Source: Streptomyces sp. NBC_01408 (lineage in GTDB: Bacteria; Actinomycetota; Actinomycetes; Streptomycetales; Streptomycetaceae). From it: a stretch of 64,000 bases of DNA. The position numbers were made by a program, and so were the translations under genes. The stretch lies in the NCBI RefSeq assembly GCF_026340255.1, contig NZ_JAPEPJ010000001.1, forward strand, positions 2,597,001 through 2,661,000, read 5' to 3'. A model generated the notes under the pieces. That model searched no databases. It was not told the DNA's origin and saw only the letters and a list, made by a program, of their open reading frames with translations. Below, one piece after another: positions 15,332 to 22,825 of the stretch (the first letter of the stretch is position 1; every line of letters starts with the position of its first letter).

Positions 15332-16059
15332 ATCCCCACCGGATGCGATGGCCGTTGGCCAGTCTCGCTGTCGCACTCGCCGCTCTCGGTATGGCGGCTG
15401 CCGGTTGCTCCACCGTGGAACCGGAGCAGCCACCGCAAGCCACGGCTCCGAGACTGTTCACCGCTGGGGAGGCCTGTGCCGGGCTCTTCGCGGGTCAGGG
15501 GGGGAAGGCTCTGGAGCGGGTGCTCCAGTCCACTGACTTTCAGGTACCGGACGAGGACGAGGGCGCGGACGTTCGAGCAGTCGCGCAGACCATGGAGAAG
15601 GCATACCAGGCGGGCAAGAAGATCCGGGACATGCCCCAGCCGGTGTGCAAGGTCTCGGGTTCGGCAGGGTCTCGCATCCCCAGGGTGCAACTGATGTTCA
15701 CTGCCTATAGCAAGCATGTTGCGCTCCCGTCCGAGCTCCCGGGTGTGGGCGCCGGGGACCCGCACCTCTCGGTGCGGGAAGAGGACATCGACCTCACCTT
15801 CGACTGCGTCAGCTCCCGAGCCGGCTCGACTCAGGACATACCTCTGCAGATCACAGTGGCCTTCCAGGCACGGACGGGCGAGAGCGAAGGTCAAGCCGTT
15901 CCGGCGCAGGATTACCTGGCCATCACCCACTCCGCGGCGCTGGCCGTCGCCAAGGAGCTGGGCTGCGTGAACGACGGCGGGCTCCCCGCCGACGCGGCCG
16001 GCCTTCCGGAGCCGAAGGCCACGGCGAGCCCAAAGGCCAGCGGTAGTCCGAGCTCGTGA
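15328..16059 (+). CDS. Lipoprotein coupled to the large ESX-associated gene
   Basis: A 243-residue lipoprotein. It has a basic N-region (MNPHRMRWP), a hydrophobic core and a lipobox ending AAAGC, then a Pro/Glu linker. The mature domain has two further cysteines spaced widely (PVCKVSG and TFDCVSS) and ends in a Ser/Pro/Lys tail. No family is recognised. The GTG at 15328 overlaps the upstream stop, so the two are made together. A surface lipoprotein coupled to a candidate effector could be an immunity or anchoring protein; that is inference. Confidence 0.75.
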   Translation: MNPHRMRWPLASLAVALAALGMAAAGCSTVEPEQPPQATAPRLFTAGEACAGLFAGQGGKALERVLQSTDFQVPDEDEGADVRAVAQTMEKAYQAGKKIRDMPQPVCKVSGSAGSRIPRVQLMFTAYSKHVALPSELPGVGAGDPHLSVREEDIDLTFDCVSSRAGSTQDIPLQITVAFQARTGESEGQAVPAQDYLAITHSAALAVAKELGCVNDGGLPADAAGLPEPKATASPKASGSPSS

Positions 16060-16060
16060 G

Positions 16061-16086
16061 GCCCGGGCCCGGGCCCGGGCCCGGGC
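16061..16086. repeat. GGGCCC hexanucleotide tandem run
   Basis: A 26-base stretch made of alternating GGG and CCC, beginning two bases after the lipoprotein stop. It is self-complementary over its full length and can form several hairpin registers. Confidence 0.85.
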
Positions 16087-16139
16087 GCCGGCGCGTTCCG
16101 CGGGGGCGGCCCCGGCCGGAGGGCGCCGGGCATGGCGAA

Positions 16140-16171
16140 GGCCGCTCAGGGTGCGCCTGCCCTGAGCGGCC
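16140..16171. terminator. Bidirectional hairpin between the lipoprotein gene and tRNA-Cys
   Basis: A perfect 12-bp stem GGCCGCTCAGGG (16140-16151) / CCCTGAGCGGCC (16160-16171) with an 8-base loop. It lies between converging transcripts, so it can end both. Confidence 0.7.
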
Positions 16172-16178
16172 CGCCGCG

Positions 16179-16250
16179 AAGCCGTGACCGGAATCGAACC
16201 GGCGTAACTCGCTTTGCAGGCGAGTCCCTCAACCACTCGGGCACACGGCT
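16179..16250 (-). tRNA. tRNA-Cys (anticodon GCA)
   Basis: On the minus strand the acceptor arm AGCCGTG pairs perfectly with CACGGCT. The D-loop is GAGTGGTTGA. The anticodon arm CTCGC-CTGCAAA-GCGAG gives anticodon GCA, and the T-arm is CCGG-TTCGATT-CCGG. The discriminator base is T, as expected for cysteine tRNAs. CCA is not encoded. Confidence 0.93.
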
Positions 16251-16432
16251 GTGGGGTGGTGATGTGGATGACCGTACGGGCGGCCGACCGGGGAGGGGAA
16301 GGGATGCGCGGGCGCCGCAATACGACTGCCATGCCGCGTTCACAGACCGGCCCGGCCTAGGTCTGCGGACCGAGCAGAGGATCGGTCGAATTGACAGGGT
16401 CGCAGCACGGGTACGCACCTTACGCTGGGGCG

Positions 16433-17881
16433 ATGAGCGCCCCCCTCGAACCTCGCGTGCCCGAGAAGACCGCACCGGTCCCGCCGACCCCGTCACCCGC
16501 CGGCATCCTCGGCCCCGCGTACCGGACGCTCAGCGTCGGGATCATCTCCGTCATCTTCCTGATCGCCTTCGAGGCCACCGCCGTCGGTACCGCCATGCCC
16601 GTCGCCGCCCGGGAGCTGGACGGGATCGGGCTCTACGCCTTCGCCTTCTCCGCCTACTTCACCACCAGCCTCTTCGGCATGGTCCTGTCCGGGCAGTGGG
16701 CCGACCGGGAGGGGCCGCTGCGGCCGCTGACCGGCGGGATCGCGGCCTTCGCCGCCGGGCTGCTGCTCGCGGGGACCGCCGGGACGATGTGGGTGTTCGT
16801 GCTCGGCCGGGCCGTGCAGGGCTTCGGCGGCGGGCTGGTGATCGTCGCCCTGTACGTGGTCGTCAGCCGGGCCTACGAGGAGCGGCTGCGCCCCGCGATC
16901 ATGGCGGCCTTTGCCGCGAGCTGGGTGGTGCCGTCGATCGTCGGACCGCTCGCCTCCGGGACCGTCACCGAACACCTCGGCTGGCGTTGGGTGTTCCTCG
17001 GCATACCCGTGCTGGTCGTGGTGCCGCTCGTCGTCGCGCTGCCCGCCATACGGCGGACCGCCTCCGGGCCCGTGGGCGAGGCGGTGGCCTTCGACCGGCG
17101 GCGGATCCGGCTGGCGTTCGGCATCTCGGCCGGGGCCGGGCTGCTCCAGTACGCCGCCCAGGATCTGCGGTGGCTCTCGCTGCTGCCCGCGGTGGCGGGT
17201 GCGGCCCTGCTGGTGCCGGCCGTGCTGGGGCTGCTGCCGCGCGGGACCTACCGGGCGCGGCGCGGTCTGCCGTCGGTGGTGCTGCTGCGCGGGGTGGCCG
17301 CGGGGTCGTTCATCGCGGCGGAGAGCTTCGTACCGCTGATGCTGGTCACCCAGCGGGGGCTGAGCCCGACGCTGGCCGGGCTCTCGCTGGCGCTGGGCGG
17401 GGTGACCTGGGCGGGCGGCTCGTGGGTGCAGTCGAAGGGGCGGATGGCGCCGTACCGGGAGCGCCTGATGGTGGTCGGGATGGTGCTGGTGGCCGTCGCC
17501 GTCGCCGCGGCGCCGGCCGTGCTCATCGAGTCGGTGCCGGTGTGGACGCTGGCGCTGGCCTGGGCGCTGGGGTGCCTGGGGATGGGCCTGGTGATCGGGT
17601 CGACGAGCGTGCTGCTGCTGAAGCTGTCGGCGCCGGAGGAGGTGGGGGCCAACTCCGCGTCGCTGCAGATCTCCGACGCCCTCGCCAACGTGGTGCTGCT
17701 GGCCGCGGGCGGGGCCGCGTTCGCCGCGCTGGGCGGGGGCGCGGTGGGGGCGGGCCATGCCCTCACGGAGGGGGCGGGGGCCTCGCATCCGGGGGCGTTC
17801 GTGGTGGTGTTCCTGCCGATGGCCGCCGTGGCGCTGGTGGGGGCCTGGGTCGCGACCCGGCTGGATCCCCCCACGGCCTGA
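16433..17881 (+). CDS. MFS transporter, drug exporter-like
   Basis: A 482-residue integral membrane protein of the major facilitator superfamily with about 14 hydrophobic segments. The first helix is SVGIISVIFLIAFEATAVGT, and the loop after helix 2 contains GQWADREGP, the MFS motif A region. A drug:H+ antiporter role is likely from the 14-helix layout, but the substrate is unknown. ATG at 16433. A TTGACA at 16391-16396 is a likely -35 element, though no good -10 is at the right spacing. The gene stands alone between tRNA-Cys and the toxin-antitoxin pair. Confidence 0.85.
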   Translation: MSAPLEPRVPEKTAPVPPTPSPAGILGPAYRTLSVGIISVIFLIAFEATAVGTAMPVAARELDGIGLYAFAFSAYFTTSLFGMVLSGQWADREGPLRPLTGGIAAFAAGLLLAGTAGTMWVFVLGRAVQGFGGGLVIVALYVVVSRAYEERLRPAIMAAFAASWVVPSIVGPLASGTVTEHLGWRWVFLGIPVLVVVPLVVALPAIRRTASGPVGEAVAFDRRRIRLAFGISAGAGLLQYAAQDLRWLSLLPAVAGAALLVPAVLGLLPRGTYRARRGLPSVVLLRGVAAGSFIAAESFVPLMLVTQRGLSPTLAGLSLALGGVTWAGGSWVQSKGRMAPYRERLMVVGMVLVAVAVAAAPAVLIESVPVWTLALAWALGCLGMGLVIGSTSVLLLKLSAPEEVGANSASLQISDALANVVLLAAGGAAFAALGGGAVGAGHALTEGAGASHPGAFVVVFLPMAAVALVGAWVATRLDPPTA

Positions 17882-17902
17882 CCGCCGGGAAACCGCCTGC
17901 GC

Positions 17903-17919
17903 CGCGCCGGACCGGCGCG
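17903..17919. promoter_or_regulatory. 17-bp palindromic operator candidate of the RHH/Doc module
   Basis: CGCGCCGG-A-CCGGCGCG is a perfect inverted repeat ending one base before the -10-like TAGCTT (17921-17926). The ATG at 17933 is about where transcription would begin, giving a leaderless message. Toxin-antitoxin promoters are usually autorepressed by the antitoxin through such palindromes. Confidence 0.5.
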
Positions 17920-17932
17920 CTAGCTTCGCCTC

Positions 17933-18133
17933 ATGAACGAGTTGATCATCCGGCTCACCGCCGCCGAGCGCGCGGAGCTCGCCGACCTTGCCGACGCCGT
18001 CGGGCAGAGGCCCGAGGACGTCGCACGGGAAGCCGTACGGGCCTGCCTGCGGGCCGAGCGGCAGCGGATCGGGGAAGCCGCCGAGCGGCTCGCCGGGCAG
18101 CACGCCGGACTGTTGAAGCGGCTCGGCGAATGA
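17933..18133 (+). CDS. Ribbon-helix-helix antitoxin of a Doc-type module
   Basis: A 66-residue protein. MNELIIRLTAAERAEL fits the beta strand of a ribbon-helix-helix DNA-binding fold, followed by two helices (DLADAVGQRPEDVAREAV). The Arg/Glu-rich C-terminal helix (ERQRIGEAAERLAGQHAGLL) could wrap and neutralise the toxin. The stop overlaps the toxin start (ATGA), the common antitoxin-first arrangement. It probably represses its own promoter at the palindrome just upstream. Confidence 0.82.
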   Translation: MNELIIRLTAAERAELADLADAVGQRPEDVAREAVRACLRAERQRIGEAAERLAGQHAGLLKRLGE

Positions 18134-18537
18134 GCGGCGGGACGCTGGTCCGCCACCTCACCCTCGCCGAGGTCCTCGACCTCGCCCGGCACGCCTGCCT
18201 CGCCCAGGACCAGCCCGTCGAGCTGCGGGCGCCCGGGCTGCTGGAGTCGGCGGTGCACCGGCCGCGGGCCCGGATGTTCGGGACCCCGGCCTACGAGGAT
18301 CCGTACGAGCAGGCCGCCGCGCTGCTCCACGCCATCGCCACGAACCACCCGCTGGTCGACGGGAACAAGCGCACGGCCTGGCTCGCCGCCGCCACTTTCC
18401 TCGCCGTCAACGGTGTGGATCTCGGCGACACCGACCAGGACCTCGCGTACGCGCTGGTCATCGACGTGGCGTCGGGAGGCGAGGGGGACATCGGGCGGAT
18501 CGCCGGGCGGTTGCGGACGCTGCACGATGCGGTGTGA
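18130..18537 (+). CDS. Doc-type toxin (Fic/Doc fold)
   Basis: A 135-residue Doc-like protein. The motif HPLVDGNKRTAWLAAATFL starts at His73 with Asn79, Lys80 and Arg81. Known Doc proteins phosphorylate EF-Tu and stop translation, whereas Fic proteins with GNGR AMPylate; the Lys here favours the Doc type. The N-terminal LTLAEVLDLARHACLA and ELRAPGLLESAVHRP fit the family. Full length with an apparently intact active site. Translationally coupled to the RHH antitoxin. Confidence 0.87.
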   Translation: MSGGTLVRHLTLAEVLDLARHACLAQDQPVELRAPGLLESAVHRPRARMFGTPAYEDPYEQAAALLHAIATNHPLVDGNKRTAWLAAATFLAVNGVDLGDTDQDLAYALVIDVASGGEGDIGRIAGRLRTLHDAV

Positions 18538-18673
18538 CGCTCGCCGCACCCGGCGAGGTCACGGGCCTGTCCCTCCGCGAGGGACGGGCCCGGGCCGGTA
18601 AGGTGGCCCGGTTGTCTTACGTACGACTGCCCGTACCAGTACGCGAGTACGCCGAGAGCCCGAACCGGAGACC

Positions 18674-20458
18674 GTGACTACTACCGCCTCCCACCATCTC
18701 TCACCCGCCTTCCCCGGCCGTGCCCCCTGGGGTACGGCGAGCAAGCTGCGCGCCTGGCAGCAGGGAGCGCTGGACCGCTACATCGAGACCCAGCCGCGGG
18801 ACTTCCTCGCGGTCGCGACGCCCGGCGCCGGCAAGACCACCTTCGCGCTGACCCTCGCCTCCTGGCTGCTGCACCACCACGTGGTGCAGCAGGTGACCGT
18901 CGTCGCCCCCACCGAGCACCTGAAGAAGCAGTGGGCGGACGCGGCGGCCCGGATAGGCATCCGGCTGGACCCCGAGTACTCGGCGGGACCGCTCAGCAAG
19001 GACTACCACGGGGTCGCCGTCACCTACGCCGGTGTCGGCGTGCGCCCGATGCTGCACCGCAACCGCTGCGAGCAGCGCAAGACCCTCGTCATCCTCGACG
19101 AGATCCACCACGCCGGTGACTCGAAGTCCTGGGGCGAGGCCTGCCTGGAGGCCTTCGACCCGGCGACCCGGCGCCTGGCGCTGACCGGAACCCCCTTCCG
19201 GTCCGACACCAACCCCATCCCCTTCGTCGCCTACGAGGAAGGCAACGACGGGATCCGGCGGTCCTCCGCCGACTACACCTACGGCTACGGCAACGCCCTG
19301 GGCGACGGAGTCGTGCGGCCGGTCATCTTCCTCTCCTACAGCGGCAACATGCGCTGGCGCACCAAGGCGGGCGACGAGATCGCCGCCCGCCTCGGCGAGC
19401 CGATGACCAAGGACGCCATCTCGCAGGCCTGGCGTACGGCGCTGGACGCGCGCGGCGACTGGATGCCGAACGTGCTGCGCGCCGCCGACCAGCGGCTGAC
19501 GGAGGTCCGCAAGGGCATCCCGGACGCGGGCGGGCTGGTCATCGCCGCCGACCAGGACTCGGCGCGCGCCTACGCGAAGCTGATCCGCGAGATCACCGGC
19601 ACCAAGGCGACCGTCGTCCTCTCCGACGACACCGGGGCCTCGAAGAACATCGACACTTTCAGCGCGAACAACGACCGCTGGATGGTCGCGGTCCGCATGG
19701 TGTCCGAGGGCGTCGACGTTCCCAGGCTCGCGGTCGGCGTGTACGCGACGACCATCTCCACCCCCCTGTTCTTCGCGCAGGCCGTGGGGCGCTTCGTGCG
19801 ATCGCGCAGGCGCGGCGAGACGGCGTCCGTGTTCCTTCCGACCATTCCCTATCTCCTCGGCTTCGCCAACGAGATGGAGGTCGAACGCGACCACGTCCTC
19901 GACAAGCCGAAGAAGCAGGGCGAGGAGGATCCGTACGCCGAGTCCGAGAAGGAGATGGACGAGGCGAACAAGCAGGAGGACGAGGACACCGGCGAGGACG
20001 AGCAGATGTCCTTCGAGGCGCTGGAGTCCGACGCGGTCTTCGACCGGGTCCTCTACGACGGCGCCGAGTTCGGCATGCAGGCGCACCCGGGCAGCGAGGA
20101 GGAGCAGGACTACCTCGGCATTCCCGGCCTGCTGGAGCCGGACCAGGTGCAGATGCTGCTGCAGAAGCGCCAGTCGCGGCAGATCGCGCACAGCCGGCGC
20201 AAGCCGGACACGGAGGCCGACCTGCTGGAGCTGCCCGCCGACCGGCGGCCGGTGGTCTCCCACAAGGAGCTGCTGGAGCTGCGCAAGTCGCTGAACACGA
20301 TGGTGGGCGCCTACGTCCACCAGAGCGGCAAGCCGCATGGGGTGATCCACACGGAGCTGCGCCGGGTGTGCGGCGGTCCGCCGAGCGCGGAGGCGACGGC
20401 GGGACAGCTGCGCGAGCGGATCAAGAAGGTCCAGGAGTGGGCCACCCGCATGCGGTGA
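18674..20458 (+). CDS. SF2 DEAD/DEAH-box helicase
   Basis: A 594-residue superfamily 2 helicase/translocase. Motif I is TPGAGKTT with Lys54; motif II is DEIH (from Asp142) in LVILDEIHHAGD; motif III is LTGTPFRSD; motif VI is QAVGRFVRSRRR (from Gln369). The region after about residue 410 is acidic (KEMDEANKQEDEDTGEDEQM) and the end is basic. The family is conserved in Streptomyces, and its nucleic acid substrate is not established. GTG start at 18674 with GGAG just upstream. It is monocistronic, with a strong hairpin after it. Confidence 0.88.
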   Translation: MTTTASHHLSPAFPGRAPWGTASKLRAWQQGALDRYIETQPRDFLAVATPGAGKTTFALTLASWLLHHHVVQQVTVVAPTEHLKKQWADAAARIGIRLDPEYSAGPLSKDYHGVAVTYAGVGVRPMLHRNRCEQRKTLVILDEIHHAGDSKSWGEACLEAFDPATRRLALTGTPFRSDTNPIPFVAYEEGNDGIRRSSADYTYGYGNALGDGVVRPVIFLSYSGNMRWRTKAGDEIAARLGEPMTKDAISQAWRTALDARGDWMPNVLRAADQRLTEVRKGIPDAGGLVIAADQDSARAYAKLIREITGTKATVVLSDDTGASKNIDTFSANNDRWMVAVRMVSEGVDVPRLAVGVYATTISTPLFFAQAVGRFVRSRRRGETASVFLPTIPYLLGFANEMEVERDHVLDKPKKQGEEDPYAESEKEMDEANKQEDEDTGEDEQMSFEALESDAVFDRVLYDGAEFGMQAHPGSEEEQDYLGIPGLLEPDQVQMLLQKRQSRQIAHSRRKPDTEADLLELPADRRPVVSHKELLELRKSLNTMVGAYVHQSGKPHGVIHTELRRVCGGPPSAEATAGQLRERIKKVQEWATRMR

Positions 20459-20473
20459 GTTCAAACAGGATGA

Positions 20474-20513
20474 GGGACGGGGTCCGTGCGGAGGTTCGCA
20501 CGGACCCCGTCCC
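20474..20513 (+). terminator. Strong hairpin terminator after the helicase gene
   Basis: A 17-bp perfect stem (20474-20490 with 20497-20513), a 6-base loop GAGGTT and then TTCTCTC. It lies between convergent genes and can serve both. Confidence 0.85.
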
Positions 20514-20559
20514 TTCTCTCTACGCGGCTACGCGGCCACGGGGCTGCGCGCCTACGGGG

Positions 20560-21588
20560 TTACGCGGTGGGGCGGCGGCGACGGCCGGTGCCCGCGACGA
20601 GGGCCGCACCCATGGCCAGGGCCACGCCGCTCGCGCCGAGCGCCCACGAGGTCGCCGCGTCGGAGCCGGTCTCGGCGAGCTGACCGGCGGTGTTGGTGGT
20701 GCTGGTGGTGCCGGTGGTGCCCGTCGTGCCGGAGCCGGGGGTGTTCACGTGGCCGGCCTGCTCGACGGGCTTGGAGCCGCCGTTGGGCTTGGGGGTGTTG
20801 CCGTTGCCACCCTTGACGATCTTCGACTCGGTCCAGACGGTGTCCGACCAGACGTTCTCGTCCTCGTTGCTGCCGCCGGCAGCCGCGATGGCGATCTCGC
20901 CCGCCGGGGCGCCCGCGTTGAACTTGATGCGGACCTGGAGGTCGAAGGCGCCCTTGGGGATGTTCAGGTCGTCCGTCAGCAGGGCGACGGGGGTGCCGCC
21001 GTCGTCGATGATCTCGACGTTGTGCCAGGTGCCACCGAAGAGGACCTGGACCTGCACGTCGTCGCCCTGGAGCTCAAGGGTCTCGTTGGCGACGGCCAGC
21101 ACGAGCACGTAGCTCGCCTGGGGCTTGCCGTTGGAGTTGTCGATGGAGAGCGCGAACTGGGTCCAGTCGCCGCCGGCCTTGAAGGTGGTCGGGATGCCGT
21201 TCAGGCCGAGCTTCGGGCCCGTGGCGACCATGTCCTCGTCCTCGAGGAGGTCCTCGTCGGTCTCGACGACCGGCGGGACGACCGGGGCCGGGGCCGGAGC
21301 CGGGGTGTCGGCGACGGGCGGCAGGACCGGGACGACCGGAGCCGGGGCGACCGGGGCCGGGGCCACGGGGGCGGGCTGCTCGGCGGCGGGCTGCTCCGCG
21401 GCCGGGGCCTCCTTCGCCGGGGTCTCGGCGGCCGGGGCCTCGGCGGGGGCGGCGTCGTCCTTGGGGGCCGCGTCCGGCGTGGAGACGGCCGGGTTCTGGG
21501 CCTCGTCGGCCATCGCGGGGGTGGCCATCAGGACGGTCGGGCCGACGACGGCCGCAGCGGCCACGACGGCCAGGCGCTTGAAGTTCAT
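20560..21588 (-). CDS. LAETG sortase-anchored cell-surface protein
   Basis: A 342-residue secreted protein. The signal peptide (MNFKRLAVVAAAAVVGPTVL, cleaved near PAMA) is followed by ~80 residues of Ala/Pro/Glu repeats (EAPAAE, PAPVAPAPV). A beta-rich globular domain (about 110-260) contains GGDWTQFALSIDNSNGK, and a Gly/Thr linker (GSGTTGTTGTTSTT) follows. The sorting signal LAETG sits at 304-308, then a hydrophobic segment and RRRR. LAXTG is the class E sortase motif typical of Streptomyces surface proteins and long chaplins. The ATG at 21588 has GGAGGG upstream. The partner of the globular domain is unknown. Confidence 0.87.
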   Translation of the reverse strand: MNFKRLAVVAAAAVVGPTVLMATPAMADEAQNPAVSTPDAAPKDDAAPAEAPAAETPAKEAPAAEQPAAEQPAPVAPAPVAPAPVVPVLPPVADTPAPAPAPVVPPVVETDEDLLEDEDMVATGPKLGLNGIPTTFKAGGDWTQFALSIDNSNGKPQASYVLVLAVANETLELQGDDVQVQVLFGGTWHNVEIIDDGGTPVALLTDDLNIPKGAFDLQVRIKFNAGAPAGEIAIAAAGGSNEDENVWSDTVWTESKIVKGGNGNTPKPNGGSKPVEQAGHVNTPGSGTTGTTGTTSTTNTAGQLAETGSDAATSWALGASGVALAMGAALVAGTGRRRRPTA

Positions 21589-21964
21589 GAGTGGTGGTTT
21601 CCCTCCGTGCGGCGCTGGGTTCCGCACGCGAGTACGCCCCCCCAGGCCAAACCGAAAATCTTTTTGAACGCGCTCAGAGTAATGGGCTTGTAAAGACCTT
21701 GTGGGGGAAACGAGGTCACGAATTGACACCGGTGCGTTCATTAACCGGCATAAACGGGTAGCAGGCGCCCGGATTCTGGACGAGCCCTTCCGCTCAGCGA
21801 ACCTGCTCGCTAATGTCCCCGCATCGAACGCACCGTGGCAGCGCCGCCGCGGGAGCGCAGCCGGTGCCATGGCCGCTACCGGCGGTCTCTCCGTGCGCTG
21901 CCGCGGGACCGGCGGCGTGCCACCCCGAGAGTCACCGCCGCCCACCGAAAGAGGGAGAGGCGTC
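21589..21964. other. Divergent intergenic region between the LAETG protein and the IclR regulator
   Basis: This 376-base AT-richer stretch must hold promoters for both genes. A TTGACA at 21723-21728 faces the IclR gene, and TTTACA on the minus strand near 21690 faces the surface-protein gene. Neither has a convincing -10 partner. No RNA structure was recognised. Confidence 0.5.
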
Positions 21965-22606
21965 GTGACCGCGGAAACCTCCCAGACTCTCGACAGAGGG
22001 CTCAGAGTCCTCAAACTGCTCGCCGACACCGACCACGGTCTGACCGTCACCGAGCTCTCCAACCGCCTCGGTGTCAACCGCACCGTGGTCTACCGGCTCC
22101 TCGCCACCCTGGAACAGCACGCCCTGGTCCGCCGTGACCTCGGCGGGCGGGCCCGGGTCGGGCTCGGGGTCCTGAGGCTGGGCCGGCAGGTGCATCCGCT
22201 CGTACGCGAGGCGGCCCTGCCCGCGCTGCGGTCCCTCGCCGAGGACATAGGCGCCACCGCGCACCTGACCCTCGTCGACGGTACCGAGGCGCTCGCCGTG
22301 GCCGTGGTGGAGCCGACCTGGACGGACTACCACGTGGCCTACCGGGCCGGCTTCCGCCACCCGCTGGACCGCGGGGCCGCCGGACGGGCCATCCTGGCCG
22401 CGCGCCAGGGCTCCCTGATCGAGCCGGGCTACACCCTCACCCACGGGGAGCTCGAAGCGGGCGCCAGTGGCGCTGCCGCGCCGCTCGTGGGCATCACCGG
22501 GCTGGAGGGCAGCGTCGGCGTCGTGATGCTGGCCGATGCGGTGCCGGAGCGCGTGGGGCCGCGGGTCGTGGACGCGGCGCGGGAGGTCGCGGACGCGCTG
22601 CGCTAG
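21965..22606 (+). CDS. IclR-family transcriptional regulator
   Basis: A 213-residue regulator. The N-terminal winged helix-turn-helix reads LDRGLRVLKLLADTDHGLTV then ELSNRLGVNRTVVYRLL as the recognition unit. The effector domain follows (ATAHLTLVDGTEALAVAVVE to the end). It is a little shorter than typical IclR proteins (~250), and the C-terminal part of the effector domain looks compact. The GTG at 21965 has AGGGAGAGG upstream. The target genes are not evident; the divergent LAETG gene is a candidate. Confidence 0.85.
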   Translation: MTAETSQTLDRGLRVLKLLADTDHGLTVTELSNRLGVNRTVVYRLLATLEQHALVRRDLGGRARVGLGVLRLGRQVHPLVREAALPALRSLAEDIGATAHLTLVDGTEALAVAVVEPTWTDYHVAYRAGFRHPLDRGAAGRAILAARQGSLIEPGYTLTHGELEAGASGAAAPLVGITGLEGSVGVVMLADAVPERVGPRVVDAAREVADALR

Positions 22607-22683
22607 CCGGTCCGCTGCCGCTGGGCCGCCGGGTCGTTTGCCGGGTGCCGCGCCGTTGCCGGGGGCGCTGCCCCCGGGCCCCC

Positions 22684-22708
22684 GCGCCTCAAACGCCGGC
22701 GGGGCTGG
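22684..22708 (+). repeat. Dispersed intergenic repeat, copy A
   Basis: The core CCTCAAACGCCGGCGGGGCT recurs in other intergenic regions of the window (29.46, 42.5 and 48.9 kb), each time between GC-rich filler with CCCCGG or GGGGCC runs. Further partial copies (CCCCGGCGGGGCT) follow at about 22732-22765. Confidence 0.75.
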
Positions 22709-22825
22709 GTTGAGGCGCAGGCTGGGTTTGGCCCCGGCGGGGCTAGGTGTGCCCCGGCGGGGCTCGGTTTGCCCTGGATGTGCCGCCCGCAGGGTGTCGG
22801 CGAGCCGTCGGGATAGATTGGCCGG

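Noticed and set aside
16179..16250. tRNA-Cys as an attachment site for an integrated element
   Set aside because: No integrase gene and no duplicated tRNA 3' end was found within the window; the ESX-like cassette has no excisionase or relaxase.
16391..16432. A complete sigma-70 promoter for the MFS gene
   Set aside because: TTGACA is perfect, but the nearest -10-like TACGCT is 24 bases away, too far for a normal promoter.
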